A stretch of DNA of 36,278 bases from Mycobacterium sp. DL592 (lineage in GTDB: Bacteria; Actinomycetota; Actinomycetes; Mycobacteriales; Mycobacteriaceae). The stretch is from the NCBI RefSeq assembly GCF_011694515.1, contig NZ_CP050192.1:1-36278 (forward strand). The letters are read 5' to 3'. Below the pieces are notes generated by a model. That model saw nothing but the letters and a program-made list of their open reading frames with translations, was not told the origin of the DNA and made no database searches. Both the position numbers and the translations under genes were made by a program. This document shows positions 34,528 to 36,278 of this stretch, in pieces. How positions within the stretch are numbered: position 1 is the stretch's first letter; each line of letters opens with the position of its first letter.

Positions 34528-35352
34528 ATGACGACGGCCGACGGCGCCATCGGCGGGCACCCTTTCGTGGTCGCCCACCGGGGTGCGTCGGCCGATCGCC
34601 CCGAGCACACCCTGGCCGCCTACGAGTTGGCGCTGCAGGAAGGTGCCGACGGTGTCGAGTGCGATGTCCGGCTGACCCGCGACGGTCACCTGGTCTGTGT
34701 CCACGACCGTCGCGTCGATCGCACCTCGACCGGGAGCGGCCTGGTCAGCGAGATGACGCTGGCCGAGTTGAAGCGGCTGGACTGGGGCGCCTGGCACAGC
34801 AGCTGGCGCGCCGACGGCAGCCTCGGGGACACCGGCCTGCTCACCCTCGACGACCTGGTTCGTCTGGTCCTGGACTGGAACCGGCCGGTCAAGCTCTTCA
34901 TCGAGACCAAGCACCCGGTGCGCTACGGCGCACTGGTGGAGAGCAAGGTGCTGGCCCTGCTGCACCGCTACGGCATCGCCGCACCGCTGTCGGCGGACCT
35001 GTCGCGCGCCGTGGTGATGTCGTTCTCGGCCGCCGCGGTGTGGCGCATCCGCAGGGCGGCGCCTCTGCTGCCGACGGTGCTGCTCGGTGAGACGTCGCGT
35101 TACCTGGGCGGCAGCGCCGCCACCACCGTCGGTGCCACCGCCGTCGGCCCCTCGATCGCCACCTTGCGGGAGCATCCCGAGCTCGTCGACCGGGCAGCGG
35201 CGCAGGGCCGTGCGATGTACTGCTGGACCGTCGACCACTACGAGGACGTCGGCTACTGCCGCGACCTCGGTGTCGGCTGGATCGCGACGAACCACCCGGG
35301 CCGTACGAAGGCCTGGCTGCAGAACGGGCTGACCGTCCCGGGCCCCGACTAG
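34528..35352 (+). CDS. glpQ1: Glycerophosphodiester phosphodiesterase GlpQ1
   Basis: Encodes 274 aa, the same length as M. tuberculosis GlpQ1 (Rv3842c), from ATG 34528. The GDPD TIM barrel has the catalytic and metal motifs VAHRGAS ... PEHT, ECDVRLTRDG, VHDRRVDRTS, FIETKHP and the late CWTVDHYED. It hydrolyses glycerophosphodiesters to glycerol 3-phosphate and an alcohol, in lipid turnover. No signal peptide is visible, so it should be cytosolic. It overlaps the convergent LCP gene by 4 nt at the stops. Confidence 0.95.
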   Translation: MTTADGAIGGHPFVVAHRGASADRPEHTLAAYELALQEGADGVECDVRLTRDGHLVCVHDRRVDRTSTGSGLVSEMTLAELKRLDWGAWHSSWRADGSLGDTGLLTLDDLVRLVLDWNRPVKLFIETKHPVRYGALVESKVLALLHRYGIAAPLSADLSRAVVMSFSAAAVWRIRRAAPLLPTVLLGETSRYLGGSAATTVGATAVGPSIATLREHPELVDRAAAQGRAMYCWTVDHYEDVGYCRDLGVGWIATNHPGRTKAWLQNGLTVPGPD

Positions 35353-36278
35353 GGCTGGGCGTCGAGGACCTGCTGCGGGATCGCCGCGTCGGTGCGCAGC
35401 GCGTCGAACAACTGTTGCGCGGCAGCGGAATCCCACACCACGACCGAACCGGACTCGTTGCCGGTGAACTCGCCGATCGGCACCGTCAGCGTCGTCGTCG
35501 ACCCGTGCAGTGCCCACCCCAGCCGGGCCAGATCCCAGACGTGGTCGCCGTCGTCGACGGTCAGTGACGCCACCGCGGCGTGCGGTACCGAATACCAGCG
35601 CCACGGGTTGAGCCACACCGCCGGGCTGGTGGCCCGATGCAGCAGGGCGGACATGAACTCGCGCTGGTGGATCATTCGGTCCAGGTCGGCGCGCGGGGTG
35701 GCCCGGCTGCGGACGTAGCCGAGCGCGTTGCGACCGTCGAGCGTCTGACAGCCGCCCGGCAGCTCGATACCGGCCAGCGGGTCGCTGATCGGCTCGGCGG
35801 GGCACACCTGCACGCCACCGAGGGCGTCGACCAGGCTCGCGAACCCGCCGAAGCCGACTTCGGCGTAGTGGTCGAGATGCAGCCCGGTGGCCTGCTCGAC
35901 GGTCTGTGCCAACAGTGGCGCCCCGCCCTCGGCGAAGGCGGCGTTGATCTTGTCCTGGCCGTAGCCGGGGATCTGGACGTAGGAGTCGCGCGGGATCGAC
36001 ACCATCGTGGTGGGCGCTGCCGACCCCAGCGCGGGGATGTGCACCACCAGGATGGTGTCGGTGCGGCCGTTACCGAGGTCGCCGCCGGTGGCCAGTTCGG
36101 CTTGTTGTTCGGGGGTCAGCCCTTCGCGGCTGTCGGAGCCGACGAGCAGCCAGGTGGTCCCCGCGCCGGCCGCGGGCCGGTCGGTGTAGGCACTGAACAC
36201 CGGGATGTGACGCAGGGTCGAGTTGATCCACACCGCCGTCCCCACCAGTGCGGTGACCGCTACCAGCAGCAGCACCGT
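35349..36278 (-). CDS. LytR-CpsA-Psr (LCP) family protein, N-terminus outside the window
   Basis: At least 309 residues are visible and the frame is open at the window edge, so the true start is probably beyond 36278. A TM helix near the visible N-terminus (LLVAVTALVGTAVWI) is followed by an LCP domain: WLLVGSDSREG, GRTDTILVVHIP, MVSIPRDSYVQIPGYGQDKINAAF, and GYVRSRATPRADLDRMIHQREFM. LCP proteins transfer polymers to peptidoglycan; in mycobacteria they attach arabinogalactan. The domain sits outside the membrane. The conserved Arg and Asp residues that bind pyrophosphate are present. Confidence 0.92.
   Translation of the reverse strand, partial: TVLLLVAVTALVGTAVWINSTLRHIPVFSAYTDRPAAGAGTTWLLVGSDSREGLTPEQQAELATGGDLGNGRTDTILVVHIPALGSAAPTTMVSIPRDSYVQIPGYGQDKINAAFAEGGAPLLAQTVEQATGLHLDHYAEVGFGGFASLVDALGGVQVCPAEPISDPLAGIELPGGCQTLDGRNALGYVRSRATPRADLDRMIHQREFMSALLHRATSPAVWLNPWRWYSVPHAAVASLTVDDGDHVWDLARLGWALHGSTTTLTVPIGEFTGNESGSVVVWDSAAAQQLFDALRTDAAIPQQVLDAQP

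Noticed and set aside
1..36278. Insertion sequence, prophage, tRNA or CRISPR features
   Set aside because: No transposase, integrase, tRNA cloverleaf or regularly spaced repeat-spacer array was seen.

Overview
The window is a high-GC actinobacterial chromosome segment, almost certainly from a mycobacterium (Mycolicibacterium/Mycobacterium). It carries the end of a type VII secretion (ESX) locus, gltBD, the ethA/ethR pair with its operator, the lysine-rich membrane-anchored H-NS-like protein, espR, orthologues of Rv3847, Rv3850, Rv3843c and Rv3856c, and glpQ1. From memory of the M. tuberculosis H37Rv map, this is the Rv3840-Rv3886 neighbourhood read in reverse, which lies on the origin-proximal side of the chromosome there. 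No rRNA, tRNA, CRISPR array or transposase was found.

Layout. (1) 1-4364: 3' part of mycP, then eccE and eccA, the end of an ESX-2-like operon. (2) 4369-6262, minus strand: an EspI/Rv3860-like MinD ATPase gene and an overlapping soluble serine/threonine kinase gene. (3) 6781-12814: gltB-gltD, NADPH glutamate synthase. (4) 12815-13254: structured intergenic DNA with a probable 46-codon gene. (5) 13255-16150, minus: an arsR-sulP-F420 oxidoreductase operon with a palindromic operator, divergent from a PHP-domain protein gene (16251-17261). (6) 17246-20850, minus: a class A penicillin-binding protein gene followed by an overlapping Y-family polymerase gene (dinB3-like). (7) 20924-24068: ethR and ethA around a 20-bp-periodic operator, then rraA and the H-NS-like gene. 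(8) 24148-27478, minus: Rv3850 orthologue, a small membrane protein, and the copper genes ycnI-copC-copD. (9) 27650-30348, plus: a proline-rich surface protein, an ImmA/IrrE metallopeptidase and a 7-TM protein, placed beside espR (30394-30792). (10) 31114-31971, minus: a Gdt1/UPF0016 cation exporter behind a yybP-ykoY (Mn2+) riboswitch. (11) 32069-33491: Rv3847 orthologue, a probable 52-aa membrane protein with a CRP site upstream, and a DnaA-box cluster with several palindromes. (12) 33492-36278: DUF4328 membrane protein, glpQ1 and a partial LCP-family protein.

How the parts fit. Many blocks pair a regulator with its target: EthR with ethA, ArsR with sulP, the Mn2+ riboswitch with the exporter, and EspR-type motifs upstream of espR itself. 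The most unusual pieces are the DnaA-box cluster at 33229-33328, where sodA would be expected; the kinase/MinD pair at the end of the ESX operon; the ImmA-7TM pair beside espR; and two small genes (13048-13188 and 32749-32907) below usual gene-calling size.
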